In this document: positions 32,743 through 41,788 of the stretch, piece after piece
Layout of the letters: every line of letters starts with the position of its first letter
Numbering within the stretch: position 1 is the first letter of the stretch
Source of the DNA: Comamonadaceae bacterium
GTDB lineage: Bacteria > Pseudomonadota > Gammaproteobacteria > Burkholderiales > Burkholderiaceae_C
NCBI GenBank assembly: GCA_027488255.1
Contig: JAIYBZ010000005.1
Coordinates: forward strand, 1-41,959
Reading direction: 5' to 3'
Length of the DNA stretch: 41,959 nucleotides
Program-made: the position numbers and the translations under genes
Notes under the pieces: model-generated
The model's input: the letters and a program-made list of their open reading frames with translations, nothing else
Databases searched by the model: none
What the model was told of the DNA's origin: nothing

Positions 32743-34149
32743 ATGCTGCGAAATTTCCCCTTAGATTTGCCCCCTATGTTCCCCATGAACCCTCTTACCC
32801 CTGTGTCTTGGCTCGCGCGTGGGGCAGTCATCTGCGGCTGGGCGATGGCCGTCGGTGTGGCCCACGCCGCGCTGCCCATTCAGCATTGGACCCAGCCCAG
32901 CGGGGCGCGTGTCTTCTTGGTGGAGAGCCACGCCATTCCCATGGTCGATTTGCAAATTGATCTGGATGCCGGCGGCCGCCGTGACCCCGCTGACAAAGCC
33001 GGACTGGCCTCGGTCATGGCCGGGCAAATCAGCAGCGGCATGCGCGCGCATCCCAACGGCAAGGGGCCTTTCTCACAGGCCATGGACGAGAACCAAATCG
33101 GTGAGGCTTGGGCCGATCTGGGGGCCAGTTTCAGTGCCAGTGCAGGAGCAGACCGTTTGAGCTTTTCCCTGCGCAGCTTGAGCTATGCCGATTTGCTGGA
33201 CAAAGCCATCGATTTGGCCGCCCGACAAATGGCGCATCCCGCCTTTCCTGAGGCCATGTGGTTGCGTGACCGAGAACGCCTGAACGCCTCCATCCGCGAA
33301 TCTTTGACCCAACCGGCCACCTTGGCGCAGCACCGCTTTGCCTCAGCGGTCTACGGCGAGCACCCTTATGGCTTCCGCAGCACCCCCGAAACTTTGGCGC
33401 GCATCGGCGTGGCCGACTTGCATGCCAAACATGCGCAAGCGCTGCAGGCCTGCCGGGCCTCGGTGAGTGTGGTGGGGGCGCTGACACGCGCACAGACAGA
33501 CGCTTTGGTTACCCGCTTGTTGGCGCAATGGCCGTCTCGCGCAGCTTGCCCTGCATTGCCCCCTGTGGCCGAAGTGGCCGCGCTGGGCGAGGCCAAGAAC
33601 CTGAATGTGCCTTTCAATTCGGCGCAGGCGCATGTGCTGATCGGTCAGCCGGGCTACAAACGCAACGACCCCGATTTTTTTGCCCTGTTGGTGGGCAACC
33701 ACATCTTGGGTGGGGGCGGTTTTGTTTCACGCCTGACGGAACAAGTGCGTGAAAAACGCGGCCTGAGTTACAGCGTGTACAGCTATTTCTCACCGGGCTT
33801 GCATGCGGGTGCATTCACGGTGGGCTTGCAAACCCGGCCTGACCAAGCGGCGCAAGCCGTGACGGTGGCCAAAGAGGTGGTGCAAGAATTTGTGCGCAAC
33901 GGTCCGACGGCGGCCGAACTCCAAGCGGCCAAGTCCAACTTGATGGGCGGCTTTGCCTTGCGCATCGACAGCAACCGCAAACTGCTCGACAACGTGGCCA
34001 ATATGGCTTGGAATCGATTGCCGCTCCAGTACCTGGAGACATGGACGCAACAGGTCGACCGCGTGAGCCAAGACGATGTGCGACGTGCCATGGCCCGGGT
34101 GTTACAGCCTGAGCGCATGGTCACTGTGGTGGTGGGCGGACAACCCTGA
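32743..34149 (+). CDS. M16 family peptidase-like protein, catalytically inactive partner
   Basis: A 468-residue member of the M16 fold with a signal peptide (about residues 15-42, GAVICGWAMAVGVAHA-ALP). Where the first M16 gene has HxxEH, this one reads AGLASVMAGQISSG, so the zinc site is missing. It keeps the C-terminal substrate-side motif REKRGLSYSVYSYF, which is typical of the non-catalytic subunit in heterodimeric M16 enzymes such as the mitochondrial processing peptidase alpha chain. Adjacent active/inactive pairs are common. Met 32776 or 32785 could be the true start. Confidence 0.88.
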   Translation: MLRNFPLDLPPMFPMNPLTPVSWLARGAVICGWAMAVGVAHAALPIQHWTQPSGARVFLVESHAIPMVDLQIDLDAGGRRDPADKAGLASVMAGQISSGMRAHPNGKGPFSQAMDENQIGEAWADLGASFSASAGADRLSFSLRSLSYADLLDKAIDLAARQMAHPAFPEAMWLRDRERLNASIRESLTQPATLAQHRFASAVYGEHPYGFRSTPETLARIGVADLHAKHAQALQACRASVSVVGALTRAQTDALVTRLLAQWPSRAACPALPPVAEVAALGEAKNLNVPFNSAQAHVLIGQPGYKRNDPDFFALLVGNHILGGGGFVSRLTEQVREKRGLSYSVYSYFSPGLHAGAFTVGLQTRPDQAAQAVTVAKEVVQEFVRNGPTAAELQAAKSNLMGGFALRIDSNRKLLDNVANMAWNRLPLQYLETWTQQVDRVSQDDVRRAMARVLQPERMVTVVVGGQP

Positions 34150-34184
34150 GGGGCAGGGCCGCTTCGGCCTTTACACTTGAGGAC

Positions 34185-34832
34185 ATGCCTTTCACCCGAA
34201 CTTCAAGCCCGAAGGCCAGCGGCGCGGCCCGCCATGCCGCTGGCAAAAAGCCGCAAAATCCAGCCCCCAAGGGCCCCTCGTCGCACGAGATCCGCATCAT
34301 TGGCGGGCAATGGCGACGCACTCGGCTGAAAGTCATTGACAAACCCGGCCTGCGGCCCACGCCCGACCGGGTGCGCGAAACATTGTTCAATTGGTTGGGG
34401 CAAGACCTGAGCGGCTGGCGATGTGTCGATGCCTTTTCAGGCACCGGCGTGTTGGGTCTGGAAGCCGCTTCGCGCGGCGCCGCCTCTGTGCTGATGGTCG
34501 AGCAAGATGCTGTGCTGGTGCGGGATTTGCAAGACAACGTGGCGCGTCTGAAAGCCAGCATGGTCACGGTGCAACGTGGTGATGCCGTGAGCGCCTTGTC
34601 TCGATTGCCCGCTGCCAGCGTGGATTTGGTTTTTTTAGACCCCCCTTTTGATGGCCCTTGGTTTGAACCCGCGCTGAAAGCCACGGCTCACGCTGTGCCC
34701 GTGGGGGGCTGGATTTATCTGGAAGCGCCAGTGCAGTGGTCTGTTGAATCGCTGGCGGCCTTCGGTCTGCAATGCGAGCGCCACCTCAAAGCAGGAGCGG
34801 TGCACGCGCATTTGTTGCAACGCACCGCATAA
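34185..34832 (+). CDS. rsmD: 16S rRNA (guanine-966-N2)-methyltransferase RsmD
   Basis: SAM-dependent enzyme that methylates G966 of 16S rRNA in the small subunit. The 215 residues have a basic N-terminal tail, then RIIGGQWRRTRL and PTPDRVRETLFNWL typical of RsmD, motif I VDAFSGTGVLGLEAASRGA, and the catalytic DPPF motif in VFLDPPFDGP. GAGG lies about 6 bases before the ATG. coaD follows on the same strand after 46 bases; rsmD-coaD is a frequent bacterial gene pair. Confidence 0.95.
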   Translation: MPFTRTSSPKASGAARHAAGKKPQNPAPKGPSSHEIRIIGGQWRRTRLKVIDKPGLRPTPDRVRETLFNWLGQDLSGWRCVDAFSGTGVLGLEAASRGAASVLMVEQDAVLVRDLQDNVARLKASMVTVQRGDAVSALSRLPAASVDLVFLDPPFDGPWFEPALKATAHAVPVGGWIYLEAPVQWSVESLAAFGLQCERHLKAGAVHAHLLQRTA

Positions 34833-34878
34833 TTCAATCCCCATCAGCCCCGATTTATTGTCTGCAAGGATGCACGCC

Positions 34879-35385
34879 ATGAGCCGATCTGCCCACGCTG
34901 CTGTGACCGCTGTTTATTCCGGCACTTTTGACCCGCTGACTTTGGGCCATGAGGACGCCATTCGCCGGGCCTCGCAGATGTTTGACCAAGTCATCATTGC
35001 GGTGGCGCGGGCGCATCACAAAAACACATTTTTTTCGCTCGATGAGCGCTTGGCATTGGCACAAGCGGCGCTGGCCGATTGCCCCAATGTCAAGGCATTG
35101 CCGTTTGAAGGACTGATTGTTGATTTTGTGCGTGCGCAACACGCACAAGTGATCGTGCGGGGTCTGCGCTCGGTCACCGATTACGACTATGAATCCCAGA
35201 TGGCGGGCATGAACCGCCACTTGGCCCCCGAACTGGACACCGTGTTTTTGCACACCGGTGCCAACGTGCAGCACATCAGCAGCACGCTGGTGCGTGAAAT
35301 CGCCAAGTTGGGTGGCGATGTGTCGGGACTGGTCTCTGCGCCGGTGATGAATGCATTGCAAGCCAAATTGGCCACCAAGCACTGA
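34879..35385 (+). CDS. coaD: Phosphopantetheine adenylyltransferase CoaD
   Basis: Cytosolic enzyme that transfers AMP to 4'-phosphopantetheine, the penultimate step of coenzyme A synthesis. The 168 residues show the nucleotidyltransferase motif YSGTFDPLTLGHEDAI at the N-terminus, VRGLRSVTDYDYE in the middle and ISSTLVREIAKLGGD near the C-terminus. I start at ATG 34879 because AAGGA (34866-34870) lies 8 bases before it; ATG 34870 and an upstream TTG frame are less likely. It converges on recJ. Confidence 0.96.
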   Translation: MSRSAHAAVTAVYSGTFDPLTLGHEDAIRRASQMFDQVIIAVARAHHKNTFFSLDERLALAQAALADCPNVKALPFEGLIVDFVRAQHAQVIVRGLRSVTDYDYESQMAGMNRHLAPELDTVFLHTGANVQHISSTLVREIAKLGGDVSGLVSAPVMNALQAKLATKH

Positions 35386-35436
35386 GCGAGGCTGAGGCTG
35401 TAGCGGCTTTCTCTAAGTCGCCTTTTCTACGTCGCC

Positions 35437-37146
35437 TCAGAGGTCCGCGCCCTCGACCAAGAAACGCACCCTTTTTTGCCCCTGCCATTCATCGGCATCT
35501 AGCCGATAGGCCAACTTCACACGTGCCGGCAAGGGCTCGGTCCGGCCAAACCAAATGCCCTCGACCGCCTGGCCTTGGTGTTTCATTTTGAGCGACAGGT
35601 GTTTTTCGCCCACCAAGCGCTGCGAGACCACTTCGATCTCTTCGCAAAAAACGGGTGGGGCAAAACCTTGGCCCCAAACTTCGTTTTGCAACATCTCCAC
35701 CAGATCGACGCGGCGGTATTCGGCGGGCAGAGGCCCATCGGTTTCCAGTCGGCGTTGCAGGGTGGCGGCGTCCAGCCATTCCAAAGCCACTTGGTTGAGG
35801 GTTTCTTCAAATAAATCCAAGTGTTCTTCGGCAATGGTGCAGCCGGCGGCCATGGCATGCCCGCCAAAACGCAGCAGCACGCCGGGCGCGCGTTTGGCCA
35901 CCAAATCAAGCGCGTCGCGCAGATGAAAACCTGCAATTGAGCGGCCAGAGCCTTTGAGTTCATGCTCTTTGCCGGGGGCACTGCTGGCGGCAAAAACAAA
36001 AGTGGGACGGTGCAGTTTGTCTTTGATGCGGGAGGCCACGATGCCGACCACCCCTTCGTGGAAATCAGGGTCAAACACGCAAATGGCAGGAGGCGGCTCG
36101 TCGCCTTCGTCAAACAAAGATTCGGCCATTTCCATGGCCATGTCGCGCATATCGCCCTCAATGACCCGCCTTTCGCGGTTGATGGCATCGAGTTGTTTGG
36201 CCAGTGCATCGGCTCGCCCGGCGTCGTCGGTCAAGAGGCATTCAATGCCCAAGGTCATGTCGGCCAATCGACCTGCGGCGTTGATGCGTGGCCCCAAGGC
36301 AAAACCAAAATCAAAGGTCGTGGCCTTGCTTGTCTCGCGACCTGCAGCCCGCATCAAAGCGGTCATGCCGGGGGGCAGGGCGCCCGAGCGCACGCGGCGC
36401 AGACCTTGCGCCACCAAGCGGCGGTTGTTTGCATCGAGTTTGACCACATCGGCCACCGTGCCCAGCGCCACCAAGGGCAACAAAGCGTCGAGTCGGGGTT
36501 GATGGTGCGCATCAAACACGCCGCGCTGGCGCAGTTCGGCGCGCAGGGCGAGCAGCACATAAAACATCACCCCCACCCCTGCCATTGACTTGCTGGCGAA
36601 GCTGCAACCTGGCTGGTTGGGGTTGACGATCACTTCGGCCGCAGGCAACTCTGAGCCCGGCAAATGGTGGTCGGTCACCAGCACTTGCAGCCCCAAGGCC
36701 TGCGCGGCCTGCACGCCCGCCACACTGGCGATGCCGTTGTCCACCGTGATCAGCACATCGGCCCCTTGCGCATGCACACGTTGGGCAATGGGCGGGGTGA
36801 GGCCATAGCCATCCACCACCCGATCGGGCACCAAATAGCTGACGTGTTGGGCCCCCAGCATGCGCAGGCCACGCACCGCAACCGCACAGGCAGTGGCGCC
36901 ATCGCAGTCGTAGTCGGCCACCACACACAAGCGTTTGTTTTGGGTCAAGGCATCGGCCAGCAATTGGGCCGCAGCGGTCGTGCCCAACATGCCTGAAGGG
37001 GGCAGTAAGAGGTTCAGCGCATCGTCCAATTCGTCTTTCGATTGCACGCCTCGGGCTGCATAGAGCCGTGCCAACAAGGGGTGGAGGCCCGCCTGCTCCA
37101 GCGCCCAGGCGCTGCGGGGGGGCACATCTCGGGTGAGCAAATTCAT
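35437..37146 (-). CDS. recJ: Single-stranded-DNA-specific exonuclease RecJ
   Basis: 5'-3' exonuclease of the DHH family, used in recombination and mismatch repair. From ATG 37146 it has 569 residues, the usual length. Metal-site motifs are DYDCDG (Asp78, Asp80, Asp82), VDNG at 135-138 and DHH at 159-161, followed by the C-terminal DHHA1 part with FGGHAMAAGCTI. The frame is open to 37365, but that part overlaps the upstream gene and is not RecJ-like. Its ATG overlaps the TGA of the upstream gene, so translation is probably coupled. Confidence 0.96.
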   Translation of the reverse strand: MNLLTRDVPPRSAWALEQAGLHPLLARLYAARGVQSKDELDDALNLLLPPSGMLGTTAAAQLLADALTQNKRLCVVADYDCDGATACAVAVRGLRMLGAQHVSYLVPDRVVDGYGLTPPIAQRVHAQGADVLITVDNGIASVAGVQAAQALGLQVLVTDHHLPGSELPAAEVIVNPNQPGCSFASKSMAGVGVMFYVLLALRAELRQRGVFDAHHQPRLDALLPLVALGTVADVVKLDANNRRLVAQGLRRVRSGALPPGMTALMRAAGRETSKATTFDFGFALGPRINAAGRLADMTLGIECLLTDDAGRADALAKQLDAINRERRVIEGDMRDMAMEMAESLFDEGDEPPPAICVFDPDFHEGVVGIVASRIKDKLHRPTFVFAASSAPGKEHELKGSGRSIAGFHLRDALDLVAKRAPGVLLRFGGHAMAAGCTIAEEHLDLFEETLNQVALEWLDAATLQRRLETDGPLPAEYRRVDLVEMLQNEVWGQGFAPPVFCEEIEVVSQRLVGEKHLSLKMKHQGQAVEGIWFGRTEPLPARVKLAYRLDADEWQGQKRVRFLVEGADL

Positions 37147-38099
37147 GGCGTGATGAGGGCTTGTAATGCCGCTGAAGAAGAGGCGGGGTGTATCCAATGG
37201 CGCACTTGGCGCCAAGTGCGCTGGGGCCACGATGCCGAGGCGGCCGTGTAAGTGTGTGCGCGGTGCTCGCTGCACAAACTGAGTGTGAGCTGACCGGTTG
37301 CTTGGAAGTGCTGCAGGGCTTCGGCGAGGGCTGTGGCGTCTAAGGTCTGCCAGGCGCTTTGCCACGCGCGCTCGTCACCTTCCAAGGCACTGGCGCGCAG
37401 GCCGGATACCACAGTGACCGCCAGGGGCTGCGAAGTGCCGTTGGGCAATGCCCCAGCGCCATGCAGCCAAAAAGAATTCACCGTGTGTTGCCGACGGGCT
37501 TCGCGGGCATCGTTCACGGGGTGGTTGTACAACAGCATTTGCATTTCGCTTTGCAGCCGTTGCAAAGGCCGTGCAGACGGAGTGTCTGGCAGCCAATGTT
37601 TGATGTTTTGACCAATCACGCGGTCCAAAGAGGCGGTGGCCAAGTCGCCCAATATCTCGCCCCGGACATGCCACAACAAAGGGCTGTGCCACGTCACGTG
37701 CAGGCCGTCTTCTTGCAAAAAAGGCTGCATGGCCTGTAGCAATTGCTGAGACTCCTCGTCACTCAAGCGCAAATGGGCCGGGTCGGCCATGACCACTTGG
37801 TCCATGCCCACTTGCCAGTGGCAAGGGGTCATCCAGGCTTGGGGCTCGCGACTGGCGTGCCCTTGCTGTAACTGTTGCCAAGCCGCCCAGGGCAAGACCG
37901 ATGCCTCGAGCGGCCAGCCCAAGGCCTGCGCTTGCAGCCGTTCGTGGGGCAAGTGCAGGGGTGTCGGCTCGGGGTCTTGCAGCGTTTGCTGGCGTTGCAA
38001 ATGGGCCAACAGGGCTTGTAAATTTCGCAATTGCAGTCCGTGCAACGCCTCGGGAAAGGGGAGGGCGTGGCTGGCTGCATACGGAATGATCAGGTGCAT
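37143..38099 (-). CDS. Uncharacterised protein, possibly RpfE-like (COG4255 type)
   Basis: A 318-residue soluble protein starting at Met 38099; the frame extends to 38168 but would overlap lolC. It begins MHLIIPYAASHALPFPEAL and has a core WLHGAGALPNGTS preceded by REARRQHTVNSF. This N-S-x-W-x-G-x-G pattern and the link with recJ resemble RpfE-type proteins found next to recJ in Xanthomonas and Burkholderiales, sometimes labelled phosphoglycerate mutase. I recognise it by motif and position only. Trp and Gln are abundant. Its stop overlaps the recJ start by four bases. Function unknown. Confidence 0.72.
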   Translation of the reverse strand: MHLIIPYAASHALPFPEALHGLQLRNLQALLAHLQRQQTLQDPEPTPLHLPHERLQAQALGWPLEASVLPWAAWQQLQQGHASREPQAWMTPCHWQVGMDQVVMADPAHLRLSDEESQQLLQAMQPFLQEDGLHVTWHSPLLWHVRGEILGDLATASLDRVIGQNIKHWLPDTPSARPLQRLQSEMQMLLYNHPVNDAREARRQHTVNSFWLHGAGALPNGTSQPLAVTVVSGLRASALEGDERAWQSAWQTLDATALAEALQHFQATGQLTLSLCSEHRAHTYTAASASWPQRTWRQVRHWIHPASSSAALQALITP

Positions 38100-38148
38100 G
38101 GGCAGGGATTGTCGCAGTTGCTCAAGACGCACTGCACAATATGGGCTT

Positions 38149-39417
38149 ATGTCTTTGCTAAAAAACATCCCCTATGAGCTGTTGCTGGGCTGGCGCTACA
38201 CGCGTGCTGGCCGTGCCTCCCGGCGCAATGGCTTTATTTCTTTCATTTCGGGCGTGTCCATGTTGGGCATTGGCCTGGGCGTGGCGGCGCTGGTGATTGT
38301 GCTGAGCGTCATGAACGGGTTTCAGAAAGAAGTGCGCGACCGCATGCTGGGCGTGGTCTCGCACATCGAGGTCTATGCCGCAGATGGCACGGCGGTCGCC
38401 GACTTACCCGCGCTGTTGGCGCGCCTCAAGGCCCACCCTCAAGTGGTGGGGGCGGCGCCTTTCATCACGGTGCAGGCCTTGTTGGCCCGGGGTGAAGACA
38501 TGAAAGGGGTGTTGGTGAGAGGCATTGACCCCGCGCTTGAACCTGAAGTCAGCGCCTTGTCCAGCGACTCGCAAGCCGGCGTGTTGAATCGTTTGCAAGC
38601 GGGCACATTTGGCTTGGTCTTGGGACGCGACTTGGCCAACAACTTGGGCGTGCAAAACGGCGATCCCGTGACCTTGGTCTCGCCCTCCGGTCAAGTGACG
38701 CCGGCAGGCATCGTGCCGCGCATGAAACAAATGGAAGTGGTGGGGACTTTCTCATCTGGGCACTACGAGTACGACTCGGCGCTGGCGCTGATGCATGTGG
38801 CCGATACCGCGCGCATGTTTCGCCTTGAGGGCCCGAGTGGTGTGCGCCTGAAGCTGCGCGATTTGCACCAAGCAAGGGTGGTCGCACGTGACCTGCAACT
38901 GGACCTGGGGCCCACCTTTTTTGTGCGCGATTGGACCCAACAAAACAAAACATGGTTCGCGGCCGTGCAAGTCGAAAAACGCATGATGTTCATCATCTTG
39001 ACCCTCATCGTGGCGGTGGCGGCCTTCAATTTGGTGAGCACCTTGGTCATGACCGTCACCGACAAGCGTGCCGACATCGCCATCTTGCGCACGCTGGGGG
39101 CCAGTCCCCGCAGCATCATGGGTATTTTTGTGGTGCAAGGCGCGACTGTCGGGGTGATTGGCACGCTGAGTGGATTGCTGTTGGGCTTGGCGGTGGCCTT
39201 CAACATCGATGTGATCGTGCCCGCCCTTGAAAAGTTGTTCAACGCCAGCTTTTTGCCGCGCGACATTTACCTGATCAGCCGCATGCCCAGTGAACCCTTG
39301 GCCAGTGACATTTGGCCGGTCGCCATCGTTTCATTGGTGTTGGCCTTTGTGGCCACGCTGTATCCCAGCTGGCGTGCCAGCCAAGTCAACCCTGCGGAGG
39401 CGTTGCGCTATGAATGA
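38149..39417 (+). CDS. lolC: Lipoprotein-releasing system permease LolC/LolE family
   Basis: Inner-membrane permease of the LolCDE transporter, which extracts lipoproteins for delivery to LolA and the outer membrane. The 422 residues have a first helix around 25-52 ([20 protein letters not shown]), a periplasmic domain of about 220 residues and three C-terminal helices, with [27 protein letters not shown] and the final [18 protein letters not shown] single permease gene beside lolD suggests one LolC/E-type protein serves as both subunits, as in many non-enteric bacteria. The open frame extends upstream to 37789 but is not coding there. Confidence 0.92.
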   Translation: MSLLKNIPYELLLGWRYTRAGRASRRNGFISFISGVSMLGIGLGVAALVIVLSVMNGFQKEVRDRMLGVVSHIEVYAADGTAVADLPALLARLKAHPQVVGAAPFITVQALLARGEDMKGVLVRGIDPALEPEVSALSSDSQAGVLNRLQAGTFGLVLGRDLANNLGVQNGDPVTLVSPSGQVTPAGIVPRMKQMEVVGTFSSGHYEYDSALALMHVADTARMFRLEGPSGVRLKLRDLHQARVVARDLQLDLGPTFFVRDWTQQNKTWFAAVQVEKRMMFIILTLIVAVAAFNLVSTLVMTVTDKRADIAILRTLGASPRSIMGIFVVQGATVGVIGTLSGLLLGLAVAFNIDVIVPALEKLFNASFLPRDIYLISRMPSEPLASDIWPVAIVSLVLAFVATLYPSWRASQVNPAEALRYE

Positions 39418-40108
39418 CGCCATGGACAAAGGCCCCGTGTTGCAAGCCCGTGGGTTGACCAAACGTTTCGCCGAAGGCGGTTTAGATGTCACGGTCTTGC
39501 AAGGGGTGGACTTGCGGGTGCAGGCTGGCGAAACACTGGCCATCGTGGGGGCCTCAGGTTCGGGCAAAAGCACGTTGCTGCATGTGCTGGGGGGGCTGGA
39601 TGCGCCGACCCAAGGCGCGGTTCAGCTCAACGGCCAATTGCTTTCGGCCTTGAGCCCCGCAGAGCAAGGCCAATGGCGTAACCGTTATCTGGGTTTTGTC
39701 TATCAGTTCCACCATTTGCTGCCGGAGTTGAGTGCCCTGGACAATGTGGCCATGCCCTTGTGGATTCGGCGCCAAGACCGGGCTGTGGCAGCCGTGACGG
39801 CCACCGAGTGGCTGCAGCGGGTGGGTTTGGGCGATCGTTTGCACCACCGTCCCTCAGAGTTGTCGGGCGGGGAGCGCCAGCGTGTGGCCTTGGCCCGCGC
39901 ATTGGTCAACGACCCCAGTTGCGTGCTGGCCGATGAGCCCACCGGTAATCTGGACCGCGAAACCGCCGATGGCGTGTTTGCCATGATGTTGCAACTGGCG
40001 CGTGAGCGCGGCACAGCCTTTGTGGTGGTCACCCACGATGCCGCTTTGGCTGCGCGCTGCGATCGACAGCTCAGCCTGGTCAAAGGGGTGCTGCAAGCCG
40101 CTGCGTAA
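39410..40108 (+). CDS. lolD: Lipoprotein-releasing system ATP-binding protein LolD
   Basis: ATPase of the LolCDE complex, 232 residues. Walker A is GASGSGKST, the Q-loop region has [22 protein letters not shown], which is LolD-typical, the signature is LSGGERQR and Walker B is [11 protein letters not shown]. The ATG at 39410 overlaps the end of lolC by 8 bases and has GGAGG 9 bases upstream; the longer open frame to 39290 lies wholly inside lolC. tatD follows after 24 bases. Confidence 0.95.
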   Translation: MNDAMDKGPVLQARGLTKRFAEGGLDVTVLQGVDLRVQAGETLAIVGASGSGKSTLLHVLGGLDAPTQGAVQLNGQLLSALSPAEQGQWRNRYLGFVYQFHHLLPELSALDNVAMPLWIRRQDRAVAAVTATEWLQRVGLGDRLHHRPSELSGGERQRVALARALVNDPSCVLADEPTGNLDRETADGVFAMMLQLARERGTAFVVVTHDAALAARCDRQLSLVKGVLQAAA

Positions 40109-40132
40109 ACGGGGCTGCAGACCGCACAACGC

Positions 40133-40972
40133 ATGTGGACCGATACCCATTGCCACCTTGACGCGGCAGAGTTTGAGCCCGACCGCGATGCCGTGCGCGA
40201 ACAGGCGCGGCGCGCCGGCGTGCAGTGCTGTGTGATTCCCGCGGTGCATGCCGGGCACTGGGACGCCGTTGCCCAATTGGCCGAGCGGCATGGCGATGCC
40301 TATGCATTGGGCATTCATCCCTTGTATGTGCCGCAGGCGCAAGCGCAAGACTTACACGCATTGGAGCGCGCCTTAGAAGCCCGCCGTGGCGACCCGCGTT
40401 TGGTGGCGGTAGGCGAAATAGGCCTCGATTTTTTTGTGCCAGAGCTGTGTACCCCCGCAATGCGCGAGCGCCAATGGTTTTTCTACACGGCGCAGCTGAA
40501 GCTGGCCGCCCAGCACCAGTTGCCGGTGATTTTGCATGTGCGGCGTTCAGCCGATGTGCTGCTCAAAGGTCTGCGCCAATGTGCCGTGGTATCGGGCATT
40601 GCCCACGCCTTCAATGGCAGCGTTCAGCAAGCGCATACTTTTGTAGACATGGGTTTTGCGCTGGGCTTTGGCGGTACCCTGACCTATGAGCGTTCTTTGC
40701 AATTGCGCCGATTGGCGAGCGAGCTGCCCGCGAGCGCCTTGGTGCTGGAAACCGATGCGCCTGACATTCCCCCGCAATGGCTTTACAAAACCGCCGAGCA
40801 GCGCGCCATGGGCGCAGTGCAAGGACGCAACAGCCCGGCCGAATTGCCCCGCATCGCGCAAGTGATGGCGCAATTGCGGGGCATGGATCTGGCGCAATTG
40901 GCAGATACCACTACACGCAACGCACACCGCGTGTTGCCCCAGTTGGCGGTTCTGTACCATCACGCCCCATGA
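40133..40972 (+). CDS. tatD: TatD family metal-dependent hydrolase (DNase)
   Basis: TIM-barrel amidohydrolase-like nuclease of the TatD/YcfH family. The 279 residues show the metal ligands in order: TDTHCHLD near the N-terminus, GEIGLDFF, VILHVRRSADVL, HAFNGSVQQAH and the final LVLETDAPDIPP. Members act as 3'-5' exonucleases or, as YcfH types, have unknown substrates. The stop codon overlaps the start of the next gene (ATGA, 40969-40972). It is close behind lolD and may share its transcript. Confidence 0.93.
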   Translation: MWTDTHCHLDAAEFEPDRDAVREQARRAGVQCCVIPAVHAGHWDAVAQLAERHGDAYALGIHPLYVPQAQAQDLHALERALEARRGDPRLVAVGEIGLDFFVPELCTPAMRERQWFFYTAQLKLAAQHQLPVILHVRRSADVLLKGLRQCAVVSGIAHAFNGSVQQAHTFVDMGFALGFGGTLTYERSLQLRRLASELPASALVLETDAPDIPPQWLYKTAEQRAMGAVQGRNSPAELPRIAQVMAQLRGMDLAQLADTTTRNAHRVLPQLAVLYHHAP

Positions 40973-41739
40973 GTCGAAAAAAATCTGCTGCCCACAGCCC
41001 TGCATTGCCCGAAGTCAACTTTTCAGAAGATGGCGATATCCGTTACCTGCACTTGGGGACCGAGTGGATTCAGGGTTCGATGTTTCTTGACCGACCCTAT
41101 GACATTGAGCTGGAGTATGTGCAGCGCATGTTGGCCGGCTTGCTGTTCTTGCCGACCTCCGAGGTGAAGGGCGCCCATGCCATGCAATTGGGCTTGGGGG
41201 CCGGCACCCTCACCAAGTTTTGCTACAAAAAACTCAAGATGACGTGCACTGCGGTGGAACTCAACCCCGGCGTCTTGCACGCTTGCAGGGGCTGGTTTCG
41301 TTTGCCGCCCGACGACGCGCGCTTGCGCGTGGTGTTGGCCGATGCTTCGCTGGAAATTCAAAAAGAAGAATGGCGCGGCACGGTCGATGCCTTGCACGTC
41401 GATTTGTACGACGAAGAAGCCGCGGCTCCGGTGCTGGACACGCCCGATTTCTACCGTCATTGCCGTGAGTTGTTGACCCCACAAGGCAGCATGACGGTGA
41501 ATTTGTTTGGTCGATCTTCCAGCTATGGCGATAGTGTCGAAAAAATCTGTGCCGCCTTTGGCGAAGATGCCGTTTGGGCCTTCAAGCCCACCCGCGAGGG
41601 TAATGCCATTGTGCTGGCGCAGCGCACCGCCAGTCGGCCTTCGCGAGAGGCTTTGATGTCTGCTGCGCTTGCTATTGAAGAGCAATGGGGTCTGCCTGCG
41701 ACCAAATGGCTCAAGGTCTTCAAACCCTTGGCCAAGTGA
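40969..41739 (+). CDS. Spermidine synthase-like methyltransferase-fold protein
   Basis: A 256-residue protein with the Rossmann fold of spermidine synthases: motif I MQLGLGAGTLTKFCYKKL, acidic ribose-binding AVELNPGVLHAC, ADASLEIQKE and the VDLYDEE segment where the aminopropyl donor binds in true enzymes. It lacks the N-terminal strand domain and some active-site residues of SpeE, and such proteins in proteobacteria are annotated as spermidine synthase-like or fused-methyltransferase proteins. Substrate unknown. It starts inside the tatD stop codon, so the two are coupled. The frame is open upstream to 40777 only inside tatD. Confidence 0.83.
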   Translation: MSRKKSAAHSPALPEVNFSEDGDIRYLHLGTEWIQGSMFLDRPYDIELEYVQRMLAGLLFLPTSEVKGAHAMQLGLGAGTLTKFCYKKLKMTCTAVELNPGVLHACRGWFRLPPDDARLRVVLADASLEIQKEEWRGTVDALHVDLYDEEAAAPVLDTPDFYRHCRELLTPQGSMTVNLFGRSSSYGDSVEKICAAFGEDAVWAFKPTREGNAIVLAQRTASRPSREALMSAALAIEEQWGLPATKWLKVFKPLAK

Positions 41740-41788
41740 TTCGGCCGGGCTTTGCTGCACTAGATTGACGATCATCTGCGATCAAGAA

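Noticed and set aside
34155..34175. Short GC hairpin GGCCG-CTT-CGGCC between the second M16 gene and rsmD
   Set aside because: Five-pair stem followed by only three T; too weak to call a terminator.
35392..35440. CTGAGGC/GCCTCAG inverted repeat between coaD and recJ
   Set aside because: Arms are 35 bases apart with no T-run; could be chance at a GC-rich junction.
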